Shown here piece after piece: positions 1 through 6,189 of a DNA stretch of 12,408 bases. The translations under genes and the position numbers were made by a program. Every line of letters starts with the position of its first letter. The stretch's first letter is position 1. The stretch comes from Candidatus Caldipriscus sp. T1.2 (GTDB lineage: Bacteria > Hydrothermota > Hydrothermia > LBFQ01), in contig LBFQ01000025.1 of NCBI GenBank assembly GCA_000980735.1, positions 1 to 12,408 of the forward strand, in the 5' to 3' direction. Below the pieces are notes generated by a model that saw only the letters and a list, made by a program, of their open reading frames with translations, was not told where the DNA came from and did no database searches.

Positions 1-1
1 G

Positions 2-889
2 GCGAAGTTGGGTTCCCCCCAGGCGGAGAGCTTTGTAAGGAGCGAGGTTTATGAGGCTTTAAAGAGATTTCTTGAAGAAAATCCAAAAATAGCCCAGGTT
101 ATAGTTCAGAAGGCAATAACCACCGCAAAGTCAAGGCTTGCAGCGAAAAAAGCTAGGGAACTGGTAAAAAGAAAGAACTTCCTTGAGTCGGATACCCTAC
201 CCGGAAAGCTGGCGGATTGCATAGTTGAGGATCAGAAACAGGCGGAGCTTTTCATAGTGGAGGGAGATTCCGCGGGCGGAAGCGCAAAGCAGGCGAGGGA
301 CAGAAGAACGCAGGCGATATTACCCATTAGGGGAAAGATATTAAACGTTGAGAAGGCAAACGAGGTGAAGATCTTGTCAAACAACGAGGTTAAAGCCATA
401 ATATCCGCAATAGGATGCGGGATAAAGGAGGATTGCGATCCGAAGAAGGCAAGGTACGGGAAGATCATAATAATGAGCGATGCGGATGTGGATGGGGCGC
501 ACATCAGAACATTGCTCTTAACCCTATTCTGGAGGTATATGAGGCCCCTCGTTGAGGAAGGTTATATTTACATTGCCATGCCACCCCTTTATAGGGTTCA
601 GAAAGGGAAGGAGGTAAGATATCTCTATTCCGACGAGGAACTCAAGAAATTACTCGAAGAGTGGGGAGATAACGTGATAATACAGAGGTACAAGGGTCTG
701 GGAGAGATGAACCCCGAACAGCTTTGGGAAACTACGATGAACCCGAAAACCAGGACGTTGAAGAGGGTAACCGTTGAGGATGCCTTAGAGGCGGATCACC
801 TATTCTCAATACTTATGGGGGATGTGGTGGAGACGAGGAAGAAATTCATACTTGAAAATGCGGGTTTTGTGAAGAACTTGGATGTTTAG
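2..889 (+). CDS. gyrB: DNA gyrase subunit B, C-terminal part (5' end outside window)
   Basis: C-terminal ~295 residues of the ATPase subunit of DNA gyrase, which with GyrA introduces negative supercoils into DNA. The frame is open from the first bases, so the true start lies upstream; the TTG at 8 is internal, since it falls in the family motif AKLGSPQ. The TOPRIM domain is clear: EGDSAGGSAKQARDRR begins at base 260 with the catalytic Glu, and the metal-binding DADVDG starts at 479, followed by GAHIRTLLLTLFWRYMRPL. The gyrase-type QRYKGLGEMNPEQLWETTMNP region follows, and the ending ENAGFVKNLDV is typical of GyrB. The RYKGLGEMNP signature and ending favour GyrB over ParE, although the two are close. 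The last 8 bases overlap the start of the next gene in another frame, suggesting co-transcription. No defects are seen. Confidence 0.95.
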   Translation, partial: AKLGSPQAESFVRSEVYEALKRFLEENPKIAQVIVQKAITTAKSRLAAKKARELVKRKNFLESDTLPGKLADCIVEDQKQAELFIVEGDSAGGSAKQARDRRTQAILPIRGKILNVEKANEVKILSNNEVKAIISAIGCGIKEDCDPKKARYGKIIIMSDADVDGAHIRTLLLTLFWRYMRPLVEEGYIYIAMPPLYRVQKGKEVRYLYSDEELKKLLEEWGDNVIIQRYKGLGEMNPEQLWETTMNPKTRTLKRVTVEDALEADHLFSILMGDVVETRKKFILENAGFVKNLDV

Positions 890-2447
890 TTTAGTAATTT
901 CCTCCGTCGTTATAAACGAGGTTATGTACGACCCAAGGGGACCGGAATCCTCTGCGGGTTTATACAACGAAGCGGTGGAGATATATAATCCAACGGATAC
1001 GACGGTTTGCTTAACATCTTGGAGGATTAAAGACAGATACGATGAAGATCTAATTATCCCTTTCCCCGATACATCAATATTATCCTCCTGTCCCCTTTGT
1101 GTCCTCTCCACTTGCATTCCCCCAAAGGGTTTTGGTGTGATCCTTGATAGGGATTATACGAATCCTTCTTCCCCCGACCCAATGCCCTATTCCTTCCCTT
1201 CCGGAACCGTCCTTATGTCCGTAAACGACGCACAAATAGGGAACGGCCTCTCCCAGAACGATACCCTCTACCTCATAAACAACTCGGGTGATACCGTTGA
1301 TATTGTTGGAGCCTTCCCCACAACCGGAGATGGTATATCCGCCGAAAGGAAAGCACCAAACATAAAGGTATTCCTACCATCAAATTCACCATACGGGCAC
1401 ACCTTGGGTTATGGAAATTCCGTATCCTGCCCATACGAGTTCTTGATAAGGTTATCCGACGCCTTTGATTTTAAGGACTCGGTTAGGGTTTTCCTCATTG
1501 TGAAAAACGATGGGACGGAAAATTCAAACTTCAAACTCGGGATATACCTGAACGGAACAAAGGTTGATGAGATTGAGGATTTCTTGATGGCGGAATCCAC
1601 AAGGAGCTATACTTACACCTTCAGGTTTTCAAAAGAAGGAACCCAAGAGATGGGTTTTAAGCTTGACAGCTTGGATTGCGACACATCAAATAACTCCATT
1701 TTCATACATTCCACATACCAAAAGCCCACCCTCGTAATAAACGAGATAAATTACAAGGGAACGGAATGGTTGGAGATTTACAACGTATCCGAATGGAATT
1801 TGAACCTTACGGATCTGAAAGTTTGCGACCTCTCCTCCTGCTCAAGGTCCATAAAGAGATCCCTAAAACTCGGAGAATTTTTGGTAATTTCGGGTGATAC
1901 GAACTTTAGAAATCTCTTTCCGGATGTGGATTTCATCTTGGTAGAGAGATTCCCAAGATTTAATGACTCGCAAGATGGGGTTTTAATAAAGTCCGGCAAC
2001 TTCACCATAGATAGCCTATATTACACCTCCAAGTTCGGGGGAGATTATAACAGGTCCCTTGAGAGGGTTTCACCTTATTTGGAGACAAACGAGCAGACAA
2101 ATTGGGGTACAACGCAGGATCCTAGAGGCGGGACACCCGGAAGGATGAACAGCATATCCGTGGGGGGTTTAAGCGGTGGGATTTCAATTTCAAGGAAGGT
2201 ATATAGGGTTGGGGAGAGGATAATAATTTCGTTTTCTTTGGAATTCAAGGCTAAGGAACTTGAGGTGAGGATCTACGACGATATTGGGAGGCTCTTGGAT
2301 AGGAAGGTCTTTAAAGTGAATTCAAATGTTGGGCAAGTTGCCTTGGGAACGGATAACCTATGGAGGGGATTTTATTTCCTCGTGGTTGAAGCAAGGGGCG
2401 ATAAAAAGGTTAAGGCTAAAATCCCATTCTCCTTAAAACCTTACTAA
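882..2447 (+). CDS. Lamin-tail-domain (LTD) protein with FlgD/T9SS-like C-terminus
   Basis: 521-residue protein of unknown specific function, probably extracytoplasmic. A first lamin-tail domain spans about residues 8-165, opening with VVINEVMYDP and containing EAVEIYNPTD. A CARDB-like beta-rich segment follows at about 180-280. A second LTD spans about 285-420 (LVINEINYKGTEWLEIYN, then a Glu-Arg-Val-Ser-Pro close and GTPGRMNS). The last ~90 residues (IYDDIGRLLDRKVF, then RGFYFLVVEA) resemble the FlgD-like or Por-type sorting modules of secreted FCB-group proteins. Several Cys clusters fit an oxidising compartment. The ATG at 882 is the only sensible start: an in-frame TGA lies at 870-872 and no Shine-Dalgarno is evident. 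That leaves only 8 residues before the first domain, too short and uncharged for a normal signal peptide. The gene overlaps gyrB by 8 bp and the facing GH99-like gene by 32 bp. Confidence 0.85.
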   Translation: MFSLVISSVVINEVMYDPRGPESSAGLYNEAVEIYNPTDTTVCLTSWRIKDRYDEDLIIPFPDTSILSSCPLCVLSTCIPPKGFGVILDRDYTNPSSPDPMPYSFPSGTVLMSVNDAQIGNGLSQNDTLYLINNSGDTVDIVGAFPTTGDGISAERKAPNIKVFLPSNSPYGHTLGYGNSVSCPYEFLIRLSDAFDFKDSVRVFLIVKNDGTENSNFKLGIYLNGTKVDEIEDFLMAESTRSYTYTFRFSKEGTQEMGFKLDSLDCDTSNNSIFIHSTYQKPTLVINEINYKGTEWLEIYNVSEWNLNLTDLKVCDLSSCSRSIKRSLKLGEFLVISGDTNFRNLFPDVDFILVERFPRFNDSQDGVLIKSGNFTIDSLYYTSKFGGDYNRSLERVSPYLETNEQTNWGTTQDPRGGTPGRMNSISVGGLSGGISISRKVYRVGERIIISFSLEFKAKELEVRIYDDIGRLLDRKVFKVNSNVGQVALGTDNLWRGFYFLVVEARGDKKVKAKIPFSLKPY

Positions 2448-3783
2448 CCGCATTTATACCGTACTTACTCTCCACCAAACCCCTCCAAACATAATATATG
2501 TTCCCAACCCTCCCACCAATCACAAAATCCTCGCACTTATCTTTACAAACCCTGAGCCTGTAAAAATCCTCATCCCACTCCAAAAGGTCCCTTATCCTAT
2601 CCTCACCCCATGGGTAAAACCTCAAGGTATCCTTCCCATCTATAAAAACCGCAGAGAACTTCCCCCTTAAAGTGTTATCATCTACCACCCTCATATTTAA
2701 CCCGAACCTATGCGCAAAATTCACGTATTTCCCATCCTTATCGTAATAAAACGGAAAGGGACCCCCGCTAATAAGCATCTTACCCTTCCTTAAGTAATCC
2801 ATAAGATAGGGATTCCAGGCGGTATCGTACCTCTCGTTCCCACCGTATACAACAAGGTCGCAACCCTCTATTTTCTGCGGACTTTCAAGGATCCTGAATT
2901 CCCTAAACAGAAAAGGTGTAAAATCCGTTGGGTTTTGTATGTAGCAAGCTTTAACATTGAACTTCGGCAATTTCAAATTTTCCCTACCTTTTTTCCTCCT
3001 CGTTTTCTTAAATATTTCCGCGTACTCCCTCGTTATCCTCAAGAACAGATCCCCAAACTCCTTTGATGGTTCAACGTTTGTACCCTCCCACCACTCGTTG
3101 AAGGATGTGATAAGTAGAATATCCGCCTTTGACTTTATAGCCAAATTTAACAAGTGCTCGTAAAACTTCCCATTTTCATAGGGAACGTAAGGCTCTTTCT
3201 TTTCCTTGTACTTAAAGCCCGGAAATACGGGAACCGCGCAGTACCCAAAAACCCCATTGCAAAAGTTTTCGTAAAATCCTTCATCCGCATCAAGAACAAT
3301 GTATCTGTGCAGGTTTTTGAAGAGAATGTTTAAGGTTTGCCCCCCTCCATCCGCAAACATCAATATTCCCGAGAAAGATTTCAGGGCGCTATCCATTTGA
3401 AAAACACTTAATGAATTTATCACCCTCCCGTATATGAAAATTGCGGGTTTCTTGTTGATCCTCAAAAAGTTCCTCCTCCCCCCGAAAAACTTTAAAACCG
3501 TATCTATCTGCCTTATCAGATCTTTTGCGGACCTTGAAACCTCAATATAAACCGTATATTTCAAGCCACATTCATCAAGGACCCTAACGACAGAGTCAAG
3601 CTTTCCCAACTCGTGTATCCCCCAGAAGGATATTATGAACCCGTCTATACCCGATCCTTTCGCTTCCTCACAATGCCTTCTAATCGTCTTCGGATCCGTT
3701 GAGTTGTAAAATTCAAGGGGAGTAAATGTGGCGGATTGCCACCTTTCGGGCCTGTACCAGATATAATAAAACGCAAGGACCAT
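2416..3783 (-). CDS. GH99-like glycoside hydrolase domain protein
   Basis: 455-residue protein with a GH99/WbsX-type (endo-alpha-mannosidase-like) TIM-barrel domain in residues 1 to ~255. Visible hallmarks are the opening LAFYYIWYRPERW, GIDGFIISFWG (45-55), and SFNEWWEGTNVEPS (227-240). In the last, Glu230 and Glu233 match the paired catalytic Glu residues of the family's ExxE motif. A basic linker (~258-272) leads to a ~175-residue C-terminal region (DLVVYGGNERYD, then GKMLISGGPFPFYY) that loosely recalls class-I glutamine-amidotransferase-like or beta-galactosidase trimerisation folds. There is no signal peptide, so it probably acts in the cytoplasm. The ATG at 3783 is preferred over the TTG at 3786 because it sits in a TGATG stop/start overlap with the DUF4149 gene, implying translational coupling. 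Such domains occur in bacterial polysaccharide clusters. Hydrolase identity is likely; the substrate is unknown. Confidence 0.8.
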   Translation of the reverse strand: MVLAFYYIWYRPERWQSATFTPLEFYNSTDPKTIRRHCEEAKGSGIDGFIISFWGIHELGKLDSVVRVLDECGLKYTVYIEVSRSAKDLIRQIDTVLKFFGGRRNFLRINKKPAIFIYGRVINSLSVFQMDSALKSFSGILMFADGGGQTLNILFKNLHRYIVLDADEGFYENFCNGVFGYCAVPVFPGFKYKEKKEPYVPYENGKFYEHLLNLAIKSKADILLITSFNEWWEGTNVEPSKEFGDLFLRITREYAEIFKKTRRKKGRENLKLPKFNVKACYIQNPTDFTPFLFREFRILESPQKIEGCDLVVYGGNERYDTAWNPYLMDYLRKGKMLISGGPFPFYYDKDGKYVNFAHRFGLNMRVVDDNTLRGKFSAVFIDGKDTLRFYPWGEDRIRDLLEWDEDFYRLRVCKDKCEDFVIGGRVGNIYYVWRGLVESKYGINAVSKVLRRMGF

Positions 3784-4205
3784 CAACCGAATATTTGAAA
3801 GAGGATGATGAGTAGGGCGGAGGTTATGGATGTGAAGTTTGAATATGCGGAGAACCTATGAAGGTTAAAAAACGTTTCCCTAAGCTCCTTGTTTGATGGA
3901 TCCTCAATGAGCTTGGATCTTACCCTCCTTATTTGTACCCTTAAGAATTCGGCAAATACGAGAAAAAGCAAACCTATAAACGATAGGAAGGCGGAAACGA
4001 AGGAACCAGAAAAAAAGAAAAGGATGGCGGAGGCAAAAAATATGGAAATTCCGAGCCTGTAAAATATGGGAAAGGTTAAACCCAAAAATTCCCCCACCTT
4101 ATCCTGAGGGATGGCTTTGAAAGCGGAGGGAGTTATAAAGGCGGTGTAAAATAACGAGATCCCCAACCACATTGAGATCAGGGAAAAGGCGACCTTAACC
4201 AACAT
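3783..4205 (-). CDS. DUF4149-type small integral membrane protein
   Basis: 140-residue membrane protein with about four hydrophobic helices: residues 5-27 (VAFSLISMWLGISLFYTAF), about 45-65, about 68-88, and 120-139. The opening Trp-Leu-Gly, then PSAFKAIP and FPIFYRLG, and the late LHRFSAYSN motif before the last helix, match the DUF4149 (TMEM205-like) pattern. The biochemical role of the family is unknown. A basic loop (RVQIRRVRSKL) separates helices three and four and is probably cytoplasmic. The ATG at 4205 overlaps the end of the upstream nucleotidyltransferase gene by 11 bp, and the TGA overlaps the ATG of the downstream GH99-like gene, so the gene sits mid-operon. Length is normal for the family. 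No function can be deduced beyond membrane location. Confidence 0.8.
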   Translation of the reverse strand: MLVKVAFSLISMWLGISLFYTAFITPSAFKAIPQDKVGEFLGLTFPIFYRLGISIFFASAILFFFSGSFVSAFLSFIGLLFLVFAEFLRVQIRRVRSKLIEDPSNKELRETFFNLHRFSAYSNFTSITSALLIILFQIFG

Positions 4206-5160
4206 TTGAGTGATCCCCTATTCTTATCCTACCGATGAATCCCTTAACCTCGCAGTTTTCTCCAATTATGGAGTCGTTTATGATGGAGTCTTCAATAGTG
4301 CAGTTCGGATATATTATGCTGTTGGATATTATGCTGTTCCTTATCTTACAGCCGGAATCTATATGCACATTCGGTCCTATCACGCAGTTTTCAAGGTCCG
4401 CCTGATCCGATATCCAAACTGGCTCTATTATCTTAACCGTTTCACGGGAAACATAATGTTGGTTGTATTTTAAAAGCTCCCTCTGGGAGATTATGGTCTG
4501 ATCTAAAGTCCCACAATCCAGCCACTCATCAACCTCTGCGGGCCTGAAGCTCCAATTCTTCCTTATCATCTCCCTTAGGGCGTCCGTAAGTTGGTATTCT
4601 CCCTTCGTCTTTATATCCTTGGAGATTATGTACTTCAGGGATTCAAAAAGTAGCTTGGGGTTGGTGATGTAATATATTCCCACTATGGCTAGGTTTGAAG
4701 GGGGATTTTGAGGTTTTTCCACCATATCCACGATCCTTCCCCCCTCAACCTTAACGATACCAAACCTCCTCGGATCCGAAACGCCCTTCACCGCTATGAA
4801 ATCCCCCCTATTAATCTCCTCAACCAAATTCGCCATTTTAAAGGGCGTATCCCCCAATATTATCAGGATCTTATCGGAACTTACTAATCCCTCAACCAAA
4901 TGGATCGCATACCCAAGGCCTAACATCTCCCTCTGTATCACATAATCCACCTTAAAGCCCTTATTTTTAACGTACTCATAAATGGAAAATCCGTTCTCCC
5001 CTATGATGAGATGGATCACATCCGGCTTTAGTGTTTCAATCTCGTCAAGGATATGACCTATTATGGGTTTTCCGGCAACGGGCATTATAGCCTTGGGTCT
5101 CGTGTGGGATAGGGGCCTCATTCGTGTAGCATGACCTGCCGCGGGTATTATAACTTCCAT
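4195..5160 (-). CDS. Sugar-1-phosphate nucleotidyltransferase with left-handed beta-helix tail
   Basis: 321-residue enzyme of the GlmU/RmlA-like sugar nucleotidyltransferase family, which joins a sugar-1-phosphate to an NTP to make an NDP-sugar plus pyrophosphate. The Rossmann-like catalytic domain spans ~1-235. Its signature runs from PAAGHATRMRPL (6-17) to TRPKAIMPVAGKP (20-32); ILGDTPF (101-107) should hold the metal-binding Asp, and EKP (148-150) and GEYQLTDAL (187-195) are typical. Residues ~245-321 form a left-handed beta-helix of hexapeptide repeats (IGPNVHIDSG, then NSIISNSIIYPNCTIEDSII), as in GlmU-like and archaeal bifunctional enzymes; whether this part acetylates is unclear. His10 stands where the family's glycine-rich loop usually has Gly or Ser. 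The ATG at 5160 directly precedes the first beta strand. The gene lies 10 bp after the CNNM gene. Specific sugar and nucleotide cannot be told. Confidence 0.88.
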   Translation of the reverse strand: MEVIIPAAGHATRMRPLSHTRPKAIMPVAGKPIIGHILDEIETLKPDVIHLIIGENGFSIYEYVKNKGFKVDYVIQREMLGLGYAIHLVEGLVSSDKILIILGDTPFKMANLVEEINRGDFIAVKGVSDPRRFGIVKVEGGRIVDMVEKPQNPPSNLAIVGIYYITNPKLLFESLKYIISKDIKTKGEYQLTDALREMIRKNWSFRPAEVDEWLDCGTLDQTIISQRELLKYNQHYVSRETVKIIEPVWISDQADLENCVIGPNVHIDSGCKIRNSIISNSIIYPNCTIEDSIINDSIIGENCEVKGFIGRIRIGDHSNVG

Positions 5161-5170
5161 ACCGAAAATT

Positions 5171-5647
5171 CTAAAGGTGGGATTCGCTTATCCTCCTTAT
5201 AAATTCGTGTAGATCGAACACCTTCCCATCCCCTACTTTAACCCTATTTATCCCCCTTTCCCTCATAAAAACTATCGCATCCAAACAGGTTGAATTCTCA
5301 TTCATCTTTTCTGGAGCATCCGCGCCGGGTATCGCGAAGTGCTTTGCGGGTGCATGCAAGGCGGAGATCACCGCTTTTATGAACCTTAGATCCTTCTCGT
5401 CAAGGTGATCCTTAAATCCTAACAATGTAAGATCTAAAACTTCGTCCCTCGAGTATTTAGACTCCACCACTATGGAGGCGAGTTTCGTTATCCCCAGAAA
5501 CCTTAGGAGGAGGTACATCAAGATGAAGGGATAAACGAGGATATTGAACATTATATCCGTCCATATTACGGAGAGGGTTTTGGGAAGGAGATCACCAAGA
5601 ATCGCAAAGATAAGTCCCCCCCAATATCCCCGAGATAAAAACCTCAT
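5171..5647 (-). CDS. CNNM/DUF21 membrane protein, C-terminal fragment after frame break
   Basis: Second part of a CNNM-type (DUF21, CorC/HlyC-like) membrane protein, 158 residues if read from the ATG at 5647. The first ~11 residues are probably spurious out-of-frame sequence. From LIFAILGDLLPKTLSV onward it carries the family's conserved GE(I/L)LPKT-like motif, with Asp for the usual Glu. Two hydrophobic segments follow (ILVYPFILMYLLLRFLGI), then a soluble tail. YSRDEVLDLTLLGFKDHLDEKDLRFIKAVI matches the acidic helix before the CBS pair in CorC proteins; only about one CBS-like unit follows (CLDAIVFMRERGINRVKVGDGKVFDLHEFI). The family is linked to Mg2+/Co2+ transport or export. The protein is short: no second CBS and no CorC_HlyC domain are present. 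See the adjoining fragment at 5592-5873 for the N-terminal half. Confidence 0.72.
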   Translation of the reverse strand: MRFLSRGYWGGLIFAILGDLLPKTLSVIWTDIMFNILVYPFILMYLLLRFLGITKLASIVVESKYSRDEVLDLTLLGFKDHLDEKDLRFIKAVISALHAPAKHFAIPGADAPEKMNENSTCLDAIVFMRERGINRVKVGDGKVFDLHEFIRRISESHL

Positions 5648-5873
5648 AGGGAAGATGGAAATATTTTATGATCTCGTATAAGTATATCGTCCCAAGGGTT
5701 AAGGCGAAAGTATTCCAGATGAGCACAGCGGTTAAAACTCCGCTCCTGTCATGCAAATACCCCGAAAACTTCGTAAAAAACGGGAAAATCCTCACATAAG
5801 CCATCTCAAAACCCGAAGCTACAAAGGATATACACAAACTACATATTACCCCTAAAAAGGGTAAAGTCTCCAA
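5592..5873 (-). CDS. CNNM/DUF21 membrane protein, N-terminal fragment before frame break
   Basis: First part of the split CNNM/DUF21 protein, 93 residues from a TTG start at 5873; an in-frame stop just upstream rules out a longer form. The first membrane helix (LPFLGVICSLCISFVASGFEMAYVR) contains SGFEMAYV, equivalent to the family's conserved SGxExA motif. A second helix follows at 45-66 (VLTAVLIWNTFALTLGTIYLY). The reading frame ends in ISGILGGTYLCDSW. Removing one base from the 7-G run gives ISGILGGLIFAILGDLLPKT, a smooth join into the next fragment and a plausible 233-residue protein. This is therefore one gene with a +1 base frame break: a real mutation, a slippery site or a sequence error. 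The gene begins 16 bp after the acidic repeat protein gene. Confidence 0.7.
   Translation of the reverse strand: METLPFLGVICSLCISFVASGFEMAYVRIFPFFTKFSGYLHDRSGVLTAVLIWNTFALTLGTIYLYEIIKYFHLPYEVFISGILGGTYLCDSW
5616..5622 (-). other. 7-G homopolymer at frame break in CNNM gene
   Basis: Seven consecutive C on the plus strand (G on the coding strand) lie exactly where the CNNM reading frame changes. Six G would keep the frame open from 5873 to 5171. The run is the only obvious slippage-prone site in the 56-bp overlap of the two fragments. Confidence 0.75.
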
Positions 5874-5889
5874 CGTTTAAGGGTAAAGC

Positions 5890-6138
5890 TTACTTCTCCT
5901 CCTCTTCCTCCTCGTCCCATTCCTCCTCTTCCCACTCCTCATCCTCATCCCAATCTTCGTCCCAGTCCTCTTCCTCCTCATCCCAATCTTCCTCATCTTC
6001 CCAGTCTTCTTCCTCCTCCCAATCCTCCTCTTCCTCCCAGTCCTCCTCTTCCTCGTCCCAATCCTCCTCCTTAGCCATGATATAAAGGAGCCTTTCCATC
6101 TCTTCTTGTGTTAGGATAGTGCCGTTTTGGTTCCTCAT
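5890..6138 (-). CDS. Small Glu/Asp/Trp repeat protein (extremely acidic)
   Basis: 82-residue protein of unknown function. Residues 1-23 form an ordinary-looking leader (MRNQNGTILTQEEMERLLYI). Residues 24-82 contain only Glu, Asp and Trp apart from the final Lys: 49 acidic residues and nine Trp spaced 4-7 apart, in units such as DEEEEDW and EEEEDW. There is no signal peptide, membrane helix or Cys. GAA/GAG and GAT/GAC alternate between units, so the repeat looks kept at protein level rather than being a fresh DNA duplication. The start could be the ATG at 6138 or the internal ATG at 6078 (MAKEEDW); the longer form is preferred because its extra residues look like normal protein. Neither start has a good Shine-Dalgarno. 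It is first in the minus-strand run, 16 bp before the CNNM gene. Metal binding or nucleic-acid mimicry is possible but unproven. Confidence 0.65.
   Translation of the reverse strand: MRNQNGTILTQEEMERLLYIMAKEEDWDEEEEDWEEEEDWEEEEDWEDEEDWDEEEEDWDEDWDEDEEWEEEEWDEEEEEEK
5893..6072 (-). repeat. Degenerate coding tandem repeat (DEEEEDW-like units)
   Basis: Polypurine coding strand (polypyrimidine on plus) made of degenerate 12-21 bp units, each ending in GAY-TGG or GAG-TGG. Unit lengths vary in whole codons, and synonymous positions differ between units. Confidence 0.7.
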
Positions 6139-6189
6139 AGACTTGGGTATTTTAAGGGCGAAATTCCAAACGGGGATAAAATTTACAAC
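6139..6189. promoter_or_regulatory. Putative divergent promoter region
   Basis: The only gap between the minus-strand run (acidic protein to GH99-like) and the plus-strand run (glycosyltransferase to alkyltransferase). It holds an AT-rich TATTTTA at 6149-6155, which reads TAAAATA on the other strand and could serve as a -10 element either way. On plus, TTGGTT at 6127-6132 lies 16 bp upstream of TATTTT. No convincing -35 is seen for the minus direction. Assignment rests mostly on position. Confidence 0.3.

Noticed and set aside
232..504. Antisense open frame inside gyrB
   Set aside because: It lies wholly within the conserved TOPRIM region and has no recognisable protein features.
3784..3786. 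TTG start of the GH99-like gene one codon upstream
   Set aside because: The ATG at 3783 in the TGATG overlap is the more natural coupled start.
4210..4473. Plus-strand open frame rich in Tyr opposite the beta-helix tail
   Set aside because: It is the complement of the hexapeptide repeats of the nucleotidyltransferase; composition is a by-product.
5893..6072. CRISPR-like or satellite repeat array
   Set aside because: Units are short, degenerate, vary by whole codons and have no spacer structure; they fit a coding repeat.
5171..6138. A defence or toxin-antitoxin system built from the acidic protein and the CNNM fragments
   Set aside because: No toxin, nuclease or antitoxin motif is visible; CNNM is a housekeeping-type transporter family.
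6127..6189. Longer glycosyltransferase N-terminus from the TTG at 6127
   Set aside because: The 21 extra residues are unlike GT2 N-termini and would overlap the divergent acidic-protein start; the TTG at 6190 fits the first beta strand.
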